The notes beneath the pieces were generated by a model. The model ran no database searches and was not told the origin of the DNA. It saw only the letters and a program-made list of their open reading frames with translations. Shown in pieces: positions 1 to 10,999 of a DNA stretch of 64,000 bases. The stretch's first letter is position 1. Every line of letters begins with the position of its first letter. This DNA is from Daphnia pulex (taxonomy: Eukaryota > Arthropoda > Branchiopoda > Diplostraca > Daphniidae). The DNA lies in the NCBI RefSeq assembly GCF_021134715.1, contig NC_060018.1, positions 6,217,501 to 6,281,500 on the forward strand, in the 5' to 3' direction. A program made the translations under genes and the position numbers.

Positions 1-2006
1 TATTCAAGATTTCTTTCGAAAGAAAGTTGCTGATGCTCTTCCCAGTATAGACTGTCTAAACTCGTTGCTGCTCATCTTTTCTTCAAAATGTGGTTGCATG
101 CATATTCTGTGTGTAACCCTCTAGGCTTCTTATATAGCCCATCTTTACAATGCAATCCTTGCTGCTGCTGGAAATGCAACTTGATAGCTTCTGTGAGGGA
201 AAAAGATTTGATGGTGCTGAAACCCTTTAAGTTTTAGCATTTTAAAGTCGCCGGTGCTATAAGGTAAATTAAGTTTATAGTATAATAACATCTTTTTGAT
301 AGCACACAAATTGCTTATCATATGGGCTCTTTCAATATGTTGTTGTATTCTATTGAAGACTGACAATTTCGAAAGTCATAATAAGAGCGGGTCGAAGCGT
401 GTAGTATACTTTAAACTGGCCATCCCTTTTTGCTGCTGCACACAATTAGGTTTTTGGTGTCTATAAGGAATTTTTATCACCTCAAACTAGTGCTTGGCTC
501 AAGAGAAATATTAAAGAGTTTATCTTTCTTCATTCAGAGATGAAAAACGAGAAAGAAACTGCTCTCTTTATTCACGACGTTCGAAATTGGCTAGCTGGCT
601 TTCTCAGTGCCCAATACGTTTAGTTCATTTTTTTCCCGACCGAGAGAGTCCTTAAAATTTTCATTTCACACAATAGACTTTTCGTTTTTAATGTGGCCCC
701 AGCATATAGCCAAACCGGCGTTGGTATCGGAGCGCGCGATCAAGCGTGAAGTGTGTACTATTAGTAGTAATGGTTTTAAGATCAGCACTGTTTCCACTTT
801 GCTGGGCCGATAGTCGAGATGCGTTCGATAGTCTCCGGCAAATGACAAGGGAATGAAAGAAATGGATGGGGTCTCTTAAAAAACAGTTCCTTTATACGAT
901 GAAGGAATATAATCATTCGTGACCTTTTTAATGCATTCCACCACCAATTTGTTTAACAGATCACCATCGTTTTTCCGCTCGACTTTTATCTTTGTGTTGG
1001 GCGATATATAGTATAAATTCTAGGTTTTATTACAATTTATATTTCTACATCGCAGCGTCCAATAACAAGCCAGATTCATTGAGCTCTTCGTAATGCATTC
1101 GGCGCTGCAAAGAACTGAATCAATTTAGGCCTTATAATATAATATGCATGGGAAATTAATTGGTATTTCCGGGTATTTCTAGGGGCAAGATTGATGTTTT
1201 CTGATCCTATTATTCTAAATTGCTTGGTCAACTTTGGGTCCTCTGCAAACAGATCCATAAATCCTTCAAGTCGAATGTGAAAATGTTTGCTGCCTTAAGT
1301 TAACGGTGGTTAAATGTTCTGTCCCTGTATTTTGAAATGTCGAGCACAAAGAATTGAAACGGAAGTAAAAAGGAAATTCAAAGGAAAACAACATTAAAAT
1401 AAAATAACCCAAAAGGTTGACGGTTTTTCATTTTCACGGATATAATAGTTTTAGTTGTCGATTGATTGTCGTGTAAAATGCGAAAAAGACTATTAGGCCT
1501 ATTATCTTATTCTTATGTTTTTTCTTACGTCACAGATTTACTCAAATGAGTTGAACTGATTACTAAATCATTAATTATTATTATGATCGCCTTAATATGG
1601 CTATTAGCCGATGGCCGTATTATCGCCGAGTTATCCTTTATAAAACGCAAAAGCTCAAAGGGGGAGGAGCTTGTGAGTCATATAAAAATTTAACTCGTGA
1701 AGTCATGACTGCATTTATGTGTCTAGTTTCTAGTTAGCAACTTTACCGCTAGATGCGTTTTTTTACAGGTCAGCAGGGGATGGGATGGGTACCAAACGAT
1801 CACTTTTTTGAAATTTTTTTCTAAAAATCGATTTGGAATTTGTCAGAATTTTTCAAAGTCAAAAAGTTGTCGCATTTGAAAACCAAATATGAATAATAAT
1901 GAACAAAAAATTATCTATTATTCAGCTGGTCAGGATGGTGGCGCCACGAGGCGAGTAGAATAAAAAATCGTTAGTTGGTTGTATATGTAGCATAGATGCG
2001 GAATCC
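1..2006. other. Non-coding stretch, no gene supported
   Basis: Open frames here are short and none shows splice structure or a family I recognise. A minus-strand frame at 145-366 and one at 1076-1258 are peptide-like but unplaced. A 16-bp perfect palindrome (TTTCTTTCGAAAGAAA) lies at about 10-25. The end of the stretch may contain the 5' UTR of the weak candidate gene starting at 2007, because an AG acceptor-like site ends at 1990. Confidence 0.5.
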
Positions 2007-2400
2007 ATGGCACATCAGCCGGCTTTTCGTTCCATCGTTGAGGCTGCTGTGCAATTTCTTCAAGGGCTTTCCCAACCAGGTGGCCTATTTATAATTTTTA
2101 AATATCAATTAATCATGCTTCATTTGTTGTATAAAAGTGTATTTGCTGTGATGTTCAGGAGCTGCTTCTGGAGTGGAGCAGCAGACCCAATCAGAAAATG
2201 CACGTCCAGAAACGGCGCTAGGGCTGCGGTCTTTTCCGATCGGCAGATTCTATGTTGAGTGCGAGTTGGCCGCCACCGCGTCCAACTCGAACGAGCTGGG
2301 CGATAATCGGACGATCCCGAATCCCCCCTCCTCCCTACACTTCCAACCGCCCCGTACAAATCACCCCAAAAAGGTAGCAGCCAACAATGGGAAAAGGTAG
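2007..2400 (+). CDS. Possible two-exon small protein, unknown function
   Basis: Family not recognised. Exon 1 is 2007-2079 and starts with ATG (first residues MAHQPAFRSIVEAAVQFL). Exon 2 is 2159-2400 and ends in TAG. The 79-nt intron has a CAG|GTGG donor and a TTCAG acceptor, and both the phase (1/2) and the size match the introns of the secure genes. The joined product is about 104 aa, hydrophilic and rich in Ser, Asn, Pro and Glu, without a signal peptide or membrane segment. The exon is much more GC-rich than its surroundings, which favours coding. It could also be an internal part of a larger gene, because AAAAAG|GTAGCA near 2367 could be a donor. The opposite strand is also open for 143 codons (2120-2551), so an antisense or purely GC-driven explanation remains possible. 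Confidence 0.3.
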
Positions 2401-5400
2401 TGGGGAAAGGAAAACATTCAAGGAAAACGGACGACAACCACACGACGTAGAGCGGCCGAACGCTGGTAATTGTATACTCTCGGAACCGTGTCTTCGACAG
2501 CCAAAGTGACCGAATCAAATGGGTTCGAGAGTCATTTTGTCGGGAATTCAAACGAAGGTGTCACTCCGATACGCCAGAACACCTTGCCTGACTCTGCATC
2601 CCCGTCGGTTAGATCTAAACTAATTTGTATATGAAAAGTAAAAAACCGAAAGACCATATAAAAAAGGGGTCCAACAATAGGGTGAAGTGAAGAGGTAAGA
2701 AATGGTCTGGCTCAAATGTGCTCCCATTTACAAGTAGGCCTACTTAAATTTCCACTAGTATACCTGGAACCCAGCAACTAATGGGGGTCCAGTTCAATCA
2801 AAACAGTATAGAGAAGAACGAGGGCAGTCTGCGCACTCAGACATATAGTCGTATAGAATAGTATAGAAAGGGGTGGACAGTGAGCAGTTTGAACACTCAA
2901 TTAGCTGGCCGCGAGTTCGAGCAGAAAATGAAAAGAGACGAGCGCGCGTCTTTCTCTTTCAAAATATAGGTGGATTTGGGGGCGACCAGCTTTTCCATCG
3001 GTTTAGCGCGCGGTCTATATACCGGGTATATATACAAGGAACCGGCACTGCGTGATGGGCACACGAGTCTTCCAGCTGAGCAGGAAGAAAAGCGTAGAAA
3101 AGCCGATTTAAACCAGAGCTTTCCAGGTATATACCTATACTTCAAAAAAATGAGGTGGGAAAAACAACTTGCCATTGTATTCTGTGCCTTGTTAGTTCTA
3201 AATCCTGTCTTTTTTCCCCCTCTTTGAGGGAACCCATCAATCGACCGTCGGCCCAACCCATTCATCGTCCGAAGATGGAATACATTGTAAGTGGTGGCGG
3301 CTTATATAGCAGCCGAACAGCCGAACAGGTAAAGATTTTTCTTTATTTTCTTATACATATTATTCTGCTATTTGATTTCATTTTGCTGGATGGTACTGTG
3401 ATGTACAGCTGTATAAAATCTATTTTCGATTCGATCACAACTGCGACCAACTGACCTTGTAGCGATATTTAAGAAATTTTTTTTTGTTATTTTATTTATG
3501 CGCGCGCTCCTTTGCGGACCTATTAGGAAAAAGGGCTTCGTAAAACATTTCCACCTAATATCAGTCGACTATGGCTCATTTACGGTCGTCCATGAACAGA
3601 GCAATCAACCTCTGGGAACCATTATAAAACCATTCCAACCGAGATGAGATGGATATGTGACATATTGGTACCTATTCAGAGTCGAATGAAAAACACATTG
3701 CCGCTCAGCTCTCTAGTGGCCAGCAATATCAATTTGCCTGGCAGGCAGCAGCAAGGTCTTTGGGAGTTTTTATTAGGCATGTCACCATATTCGCCTCGGC
3801 AAAGCCATCATTCCATTTATGTATATAGCACATAGCACAGTCATAGCTGCCGAATGGGCAGTATATGCGGTATATGTGATATTAACTCCTCGACCGCCGT
3901 TCCGGATGCGATAACGTCCAGCACGACATGGGACAGTTATAAACTGTGCGTATTCAATTTTACGTATTTTTACGACGGCAAACAGCATTTCATTTCCATT
4001 TTTTTATTTTATTTTATTTTATTTTTTCGCTTCCATTTGCGTGTTTCTTTTTTCAAGGGGCGCAATCTATTCTCCATCTCTTGTTTCACCCGTATATGCG
4101 CATGCAGTTATGCGCTAGGAGACATGCTCAAAAGATGCCATAAAAAAAGAAAATTGAAAAATAATAAAATGGGCTGGAGTGAATTTAAATAAGACTATAC
4201 CGTACTATATCTAAATATAGTTTATTTTTCAAAAGGAAAGAGTTGAATAAGGTTGAGAATAAGAGGGGCAAGCCTAGCCAAGCAGAATGTGATGGCAACA
4301 GGCTGCTGCGTGCCCTTTTCTCTGCTTGTTCATTGTTTTGATGTTTTCTTGATTAGATTTCGGTTCAAACTTATGGCGGGGGGTTGTAAGTGGATCTTGT
4401 CGTTAAGGGAGGAGCGGTTTGTGCTTGGTGGCTCTTAAATCTTCAGATGTCTTTATCAGCGGCCGTCCACTGTATATAGTGGTGGGCCCTTCCAACTGTT
4501 ATCTTAGAGGACAGCAGCCCAAAGGAAGAAGGCGAGGGGACGTTTTTTCTTCTCTCTGGCTGTTGTTGTCTTTTCTATGTGCTGTGGTGCTGAAAATCGG
4601 GCCCAGCCCAGATGGCCATTCTCTTTTCTCAGCTTCTTAGAGTCTCTCGTACATGCAGTGTTGTATATTTATGTTTATATAGATGCATACGTCGCGTCGC
4701 ATCTCTATCTTTGGAAGCCGTTCGAGCGGAGACAATATCGGATTGTTTGATGGCCTGGCAGCTTTTTCTTTTGTTTTTTCTTCCGCGTTTAGACTATGGC
4801 TTCTTCTTCATTCATCACGATGGAAATCTATCGATCGCGCGGTTGTCCTAAGTTCCTGAAAAAGAGAGAGAGAGCCTTGACAATATAATACCGTGAAATT
4901 CGTTGATGATGACCAAAGAAGCGGAAAATTTGTTTTAGGCTTTCTTTTGTTTTGTTTGCTTGGAAAGAAGAAGAAAAAAAAGGATCAGGAGCCGGAGAGT
5001 CTATTGTGATTAGCAGATTTCTCGGCGCCCACTGTGTTGTTCCCTAATAGCAAAAGCGCTACGCGGCGAAACCGCAGCCCCGAAAAGAGTTTAATGAAGT
5101 CTTCAAACTGACGCGATGGGCTGCGCTGCTGATGTGCATTAGCTATATCTGAGAATCGCACGACCTTGTCTTCCGTCCTCATCATCGTTTCTCTATACAC
5201 CACAAGATTGAATGTTCAAAAAAATAAACGGAAGGGGTGGAAACAATGCGCAGGTAGACTTTAAGTCAAGATCCTATCTACTGTATACTCAATCACCCCT
5301 TCTGTTGTTCTGTAAATTACAAAAAAATCTAACTGACACCAAATAGAAGGAAAAAAGGAACAAGAAAAAACCAAATAAATGGAAGCCCAGTGAAGAGTAG

Positions 5401-5597
5401 CAGATGCGTTATTTATTGTGATTATGATTTTTTATTATCATATTTTTTTTCCCCTTTAAAAAAAAGTAGATACAACCAGAAATCTAATCATTCTCCCTTT
5501 CTTGTAAAACTGGCTTTTCCACCCAAAAAGATATAAGGGAAAGGAAAAATCATAATAATAAACAGGCTGCGGTTGTTTCACAATTTTTTTTTTGTTC

Positions 5598-5618
5598 GTT
5601 GTTGTTGTTGTTGTTGTT
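5598..5618. repeat. (GTT)n microsatellite
   Basis: Seven consecutive GTT units, read as AAC/CAA on the other strand. A similar interrupted run lies at 7541-7557. Confidence 0.9.
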
Positions 5619-7540
5619 ATGTTCAACCTCGGGTCGTCTTCTATATAACTTGAACGGCAGCATGAAATGAGTTTCCCGGCCCGACGGCAGCACGAAATGG
5701 CTGTGGCTGGCTGCTGTGCTCAGGCTGCTATTGCCGCTGCTGAGACTTTGCTGTATACTGAAAAGCAGCGCAACCAACACTATATTCTAGCTATAGGCTG
5801 AAGTCAGACGGATTCTTCATTTGGGCAAGGATGAAAAAACCAAGAGAATTAAAAAAGAATCTAGAGAGAGACGAGAGAAAGATGTGCTTAGTTTGCCCGC
5901 GAGGCTTGCGTGCCACTTCCCAGCTTACGTACACAACAATCCCGATCGAAAAAAAACAAAGTCAATCTGCCTTTTCTTCTTATACATGTATGTACTTCTT
6001 GTGCTCCCTGCTGCCTCGCTCGGCTGCTGTCAGTCAAACTAGAAAAAACAGATTTCCATTTTTCAAGGTGTAGCAAGCTATACCTATATAGCCCGGCCCA
6101 GCTATATAACGATCCAGTATGCAACGCATTTTGAAAAAAAAAAAATTAAAAAATAGAAATTTCCCACAAATTGCTTGGATTGTATTATGGTCGGGGGGTG
6201 CCGTTTTCTGTGAGCTTTAGGGGGCTTATATTCGAGCCGATTCTGCTTACCTTTTGTCGTCGATGACGCAGTATATATACAGTCAAACAATCAAGTTAGC
6301 ATACACTCCCGGTGCTATCTAATGATGAGGTGCGCACTCTTGTTATTAGCGAAGGGATGCGAGAGGCGAAAGGGGCTGGTCCGATAGAATAGAAAACTTT
6401 ATACATGCAGCACAACGACTTGGTCTTGATGGAGAGTATATGATGATCGTTGCGCCGGAGCGAAACAGCCCGGCCACAGCAGCTCGCTCTATAGTCTTTC
6501 CCTATGTACAGTATACACGCGGCACACCAAAAACCTAACCAACCCGAAAAAGAGATGGTTTTATAAAGAAACCTTCAGGGCTCGGAACCGAAGAGGAAAG
6601 AAGAAAATAAAAAAATGAAAGAAGAAACGGGATAGAAGAAGAAGAAGAAGAGGAGAAGGTTTTCCCTATCTTTTCCCCTGGCAGCTAGCGCTGCATGTGG
6701 CTTGTATATACCAGGGCCAGCTAGCACTGTCTCTTCTGGGCAACTGCTGCTGCTGGCCTGCTGCTGGGTTCCTCCTCTTTTTGCCCAAAAGAAACCCACT
6801 TGTCCGTGGAGTCGCTCAGTGTTTGCCTAGATGCTGAGTGGTTCGCTACTTTCGGCTCCTCCGAACAGGGAAAAAAGGCGGGCGCTCTAATATACATACT
6901 GCACTGCACGTTTAGGGGACAAGAAAAAACAACAAAACTCTCCATCTCGTTTGGCCGTCGCCAAATATTGACTGATTGGACACGGGAGCGACGAAAACCA
7001 GAAGCCACATGACTTTGTTTTTCAAGTGTTGTCGTCCTGTTTGTCTCATTGACAGTTTCCGTTCTGTTTGATTGTTGACTGATACAACCTTGTGTTCCAA
7101 CAGCCTCGTTACATCGTCCTGTCGTGTCGGGCAGTGAGTCTTGGGACTAGTCGTTTTGTTTGAACGGGAAAATCTTTGGAAAACATTTGTCCAACATAAT
7201 AGAAGTGTGCGCTACTACCCGTTTTTTGTCTTGTGGCCTAGAGTGCATATCTATCTAGCGTTATTGTGTTGCGCCGGATGACAGGGAAATCACAAGATCT
7301 TGTACTCTTTTTGACTCTAAAGTCAAGAGTGGCGGGGGCCATCCCGGTGTGTTGAAGATGGCAACAGCAGCAGCTGCGACCATCTGCAGCCCGTTGACTT
7401 GAAGTTCCAGTCAGTGTAAAAAGAAAAGAAAAAGAAAAAAAAAAAAAGGCTCTGCGCACATAAACAAACTTCGTCGAAAAGACAGTGAGAGAGAGATCTC
7501 AACAAAACCGTTGCCCGCTTCTTCATCTCCTTTTTTTTCC

Positions 7541-7557
7541 GTTGTTGTTGTTGTTGT
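7541..7557. repeat. (GTT)n microsatellite
   Basis: A GTT run interrupted by GTA, inside pyrimidine-rich DNA just upstream of the possible non-coding exon ending at 7640. Confidence 0.85.
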
Positions 7558-7898
7558 AGTTGTTGGGGGCTCCTGTTGTTTTTTCTCCTGGGCCAAGTGT
7601 CTTCGAGCATCGCCAGCGAGCTCAGCGCCGCTCTCTCATCGTAAGTGTGACTTTTTATTCTTTTTTCTGTTTCCATAAAAACTCCCGAATGTGTCGAGCC
7701 TTTCAGGTTACACATAACTGTAACAGTTTGCGCTTCGACACGCTCCTATTCTCTCTCTCTCACTCGGCGAACGTTACCGACGGAAAAAAGTTCCAGGGCC
7801 CTTTTTTATTTCTTTTTATTATGGGTTTCGCGAGATGACGACGGAAGCTGCGGCGGATGCTGCTGGACGCTCCCATCTGCTGACTTGTATACATATAT

Positions 7899-7912
7899 GG
7901 GGGGGGGGGGGG
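7899..7912. repeat. Poly-G tract
   Basis: Fourteen consecutive G bases, an uncommon homopolymer in this AT-rich sequence. A second run of twelve is at 24718-24729. The length could be affected by sequencing error. Confidence 0.9.
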
Positions 7913-8088
7913 TTGGCAAGTTAAGTAACGCGCAGTCGAGTTAACCCCCCTAGTGACCTGCTGCTCGACTTGTCGAGAGAGGTGTCGGCTGTCTTGGTGT
8001 TTGTGCCACTGGATCGCATTTCCACAGTTCGCCTTTCTTGCCTCTTTCTGATTCTCTCTCTCTCACGCCATATCCATTGGGATCGAAA

Positions 8089-8373
8089 ATGGCTACTCGT
8101 TTCCTAGATACAGTCATTGACATTCGAACCCGTCAAGGTGTTTTCTCATTGCCTGCCAACAACGGTTGTCAAGTCGTCCAAGGGCCCCAGCCCAGCACCA
8201 GCAAGGAAATCGAAATTGACGTTGATCGAAGTTTGAAGTTAGCGGCAGACGGCGGTGGTGGCGGGCGTCGCGCCCAGGCAGCACCGCCGATCCGTCTTTT
8301 GGCCTTTGACGGGCTCCGTGTCTATGATGTACAAGGGCGGCCACCAGACTCACTTCGATGGGCTTCTAATTGA
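8089..8373 (+). CDS. Possible small single-exon ORF, unknown function
   Basis: Family not recognised. A 94-codon frame opens with ATG in a favourable context (GAAAATGG) after a pyrimidine-rich leader and ends in TGA. The N-terminal half has mixed composition (starting MATRFLDTVIDIRTRQG). The middle has a run of five Gly and the end is Arg/Pro-rich. There is no signal peptide, membrane segment or motif. It could instead be a 5' exon or leader ORF of the GAS1-type gene 2.6 kb downstream, or a chance frame in locally GC-rich DNA. The antisense frame is also open. Confidence 0.25.
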   Translation: MATRFLDTVIDIRTRQGVFSLPANNGCQVVQGPQPSTSKEIEIDVDRSLKLAADGGGGGRRAQAAPPIRLLAFDGLRVYDVQGRPPDSLRWASN

Positions 8374-10134
8374 ACCAACGTGAAAAGTTACAACAGATCG
8401 GTAGAGGAGAAAAAATCAAAGTACAGCAGAGGGGGCTACAGCAGCAGCAGCACAGATGATCGATCGGAGAATCGACAGCGAAACGCCCAGCTTCTCGACT
8501 GTGTGCCCGCCTTAAACACAACATTTTCACTTCCACCTCGATATTTTTGAATGCATAAGTAATGGAGGGCCTACATTAGATTCGGACGAATTCGGGTCGG
8601 ACATCAGACAAAAAAAACATAAAAAATCATTGAGAAATCATTCAAAATCGAACATTTCATCAAAGCAGCAGTCATCGCAATTGTCGATTGTGTCAAATGG
8701 ATATCAACGATGACCGACAAAAGACGAGAGTGCACATCAACAAGGGGCAAAGGGCACGGTTATCTCGTCACGTCTGTACGCCACCAATGATGCAGTCGAG
8801 TGAAATCGTATCGTGCCCTTAATAGTGACTGCTCTCCGGAAGTTTTGGCGTCCGACTGCTTGGAATATAAAACGACGAAAAACATATCAGATTTAAAAAA
8901 AAATGTAAAGTCAAAAGAAAACACACACGCATAAAAATGTGAAGGAAAACGACAAAGATGAAGGGCAGACAACACATTTTTGTTTCTTCCCCCCTAACAT
9001 TTTCTCAACTTCTCCAACTCATTCCGTTCCGGCGTTTGAGATTGCAGCATCAATTCTCCCAGCGTTTATTTTTATTGCGTTTTGGCTTTTTCTGTTTTTT
9101 TGGATCGTTTCTCCTCCAGCCGTTTCTCACCGAAAATCCATTTCAAATATGTTTTTTTTTTTTGTTTTCTTTTTCCTTTTTTCCAAACTTTTGTTTGGGG
9201 TTCGGCTTATTTTTCTGTGTTATATACCTTCAGAATTTTCTGCTGTGCGTATGGGATGGGACTGCTGTTGGGTCAGGTTAGACCTGTCAGAAGAAAATGC
9301 CAGCAGCGAGCAGAGCGGCCACGCTGGGCCGCCCCGTCCATCTATCCACAACCCAGCAGCATACCTGCGCGTTTGGGTTCTTTGGCTCTTTTGGGGTTGT
9401 TTTGCTGCATATATATATCTATCTATCAGATATACTACACTGAGTAGATGCGTACCAACTATACATAGTTTATTTTACAGTGTGTATAGACTGTACACCA
9501 AACTATGAATATCAACGGCGGTGCCGCCTTGTTGAGCTGTGGAAGATTTTCGACCCTTTTTTCCGAGGGTTTTATTTTTCCGCCTCTTTTCCTCCCTCTT
9601 CTTTCCCCCCTTTTTTTTACAAGAAGAAGAATAAAAAAAAAAAACGAAATAATAAAAGGGGGAATAAGGAAAGAAGAAGAAGAAAAAAGGAAAATAAATG
9701 GTGAATGACGAAGGAGGAGACGGCGACGACCGCGGAGAGCCTGCCTATTAAAACTTCAATTTTCAGTTTGTATCTTTGCGCACCGGGAGAATAAAAAAAG
9801 AAAAAAAAAAGTATTTTTTTCTTTTTCTGTTTTTCAAAAAAAGGGAATAATAAAAGAAATAAAAGAAATAAAAGAAATGAAGATAAAGAAAAGAAACAAC
9901 AGCTGTCGGAGCTATATGAAATTGAGTTGTCCGAGGGAGTGAAACGGAGGCGATAAATCTTGGCCAACAGAGCGGCACTTCTCCATCTCTCTACGTCGTC
10001 CTACCTCTATAGTATGTACTACTAGACTCTGAAGAAGAAATAAAAAGAAATATAAAGAAAAAAAAAACGAATAAAAAATATACGGCAAGTGCGTCGTAGA
10101 ATGTGTGTTTCCCATTTTTTATCCCCCCCACCCG

Positions 10135-10151
10135 ACACACACACACACACA
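10135..10151. repeat. (CA)n microsatellite
   Basis: An ACAC run following a C-rich segment. A similar short CA run occurs near 14260-14278. Confidence 0.9.
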
Positions 10152-10437
10152 AAATCCAACTGTGCACAGGTGCGATTAGGGAGAATCGAGCGACGACGGA
10201 GACTACGGAAAATTAGTCGAGGGAACGGAGTTTAGTCGTGTTTCACTTGATTGAACTCAAATGTGCTCCTTCGGGTTCTCTAGCTGCTATCTGACAAAGC
10301 GAAAGGGAAAACGCTATAGCTACTATACTAAAGGGGAGATATAAGAAAACAAAAAGGCGTTAGATATCAAAAGATATTATGGCGGCGGCCGAATGGACAA
10401 CTGGGCAACTGGCCGAGAGCGGTAATAATGTCAGGTC

Positions 10438-10471
10438 GGCCGCCGCCGCCGCCGCTGCTGCTGCTGCTGCC
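10438..10471. repeat. (GCC)n-(GCT)n compound microsatellite
   Basis: About five GCC units run directly into about six GCT units. The tract lies in apparently non-coding DNA upstream of the GAS1-type gene. Confidence 0.85.
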
Positions 10472-10999
10472 TGAACCAAAAGTCATTAAAACCGCAAGAG
10501 CGCAGCCGAGAGAAAAGATATAGACGCGGGGTATTAAAGATATGAAATAAAAGAGGGGGCCAGTGGAAGTAGAAGAAGAAGAAGAAGGAAAAGGGAAAAG
10601 AAAAAAAGAGTATACAGAATAGAAGTAAGAAACCATGAAAGGTGAAGTCAAAGAGACCGCCACAGTGAGGGAGAATCGCTTGCGTCGATTCGGGGCGGAT
10701 TGTGTTTCCCCGTGTAAAAAGGGCGGAAGATGCGCGCCAAAAGGGAATCAGAAGAAGAACGCGGCTCTCTCTCCCATTGATTGTTTCAAGATGAAAACTC
10801 TCTTTTTAGACTCGGGTCCTGCGCACCTACAAACAAAACTCTCCCATGATTCACCGGCTCGCAAATCTCCACAGCAGCCGACAGACAAAAGCGGCGGCAT
10901 AACAACTCATCCGCAAAATTGTCTTATTTATATTTTATAAGTGGAAACAAAAATTCCCCGAATTAATTTATACGATTATTATTATTCTATTTTAACCAG

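Larger units (their letters stand above)
2401..8088. other. Long non-coding, simple-repeat-rich stretch
   Basis: Poly-purine and poly-pyrimidine runs, TATATA-like clusters and triplet runs dominate. Open frames are short, low in complexity and without splice partners. A strong donor-like site (ATC|GTAAGT at 7641) after a GC-rich segment at about 7560-7640 could mark a non-coding first exon of the downstream GAS1-type gene, whose coding exon begins directly after an acceptor. Confidence 0.5.
8374..10999. other. Non-coding stretch upstream of the GAS1-type gene
   Basis: Contains A-rich and T-rich runs, three perfect 9-bp copies of TAAAAGAAA (9851-9877), a CA run and a GCC/GCT run. An ATG frame at 10635-10940 has no splice partner or recognisable motif. 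The last bases before the coding start (TTCTATTTTAACCAG) form a plausible 3' splice site, so at least one 5' UTR exon of the next gene probably lies further upstream. Confidence 0.5.

Noticed and set aside
2521..2535. GGTTCGAG box resembling a tRNA B box
   Set aside because: No A box or cloverleaf can be drawn at the right distance.
2120..2551. 143-codon minus-strand frame
   Set aside because: Mirror of the GC-rich plus-strand candidate at 2007-2400. It has no splice partner, and its composition (Arg/Ser/Trp-rich) is typical of an antisense shadow.
8939..9508. 189-codon plus-strand frame
   Set aside because: Mostly Phe/Leu runs encoded by T-tracts, in the same region as two other overlapping open frames, without splice structure.
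10635..10940. 101-codon plus frame just before the GAS1-type gene
   Set aside because: No domain or signal, and it does not join in frame to the coding exon at 11000, which starts with its own signal peptide.
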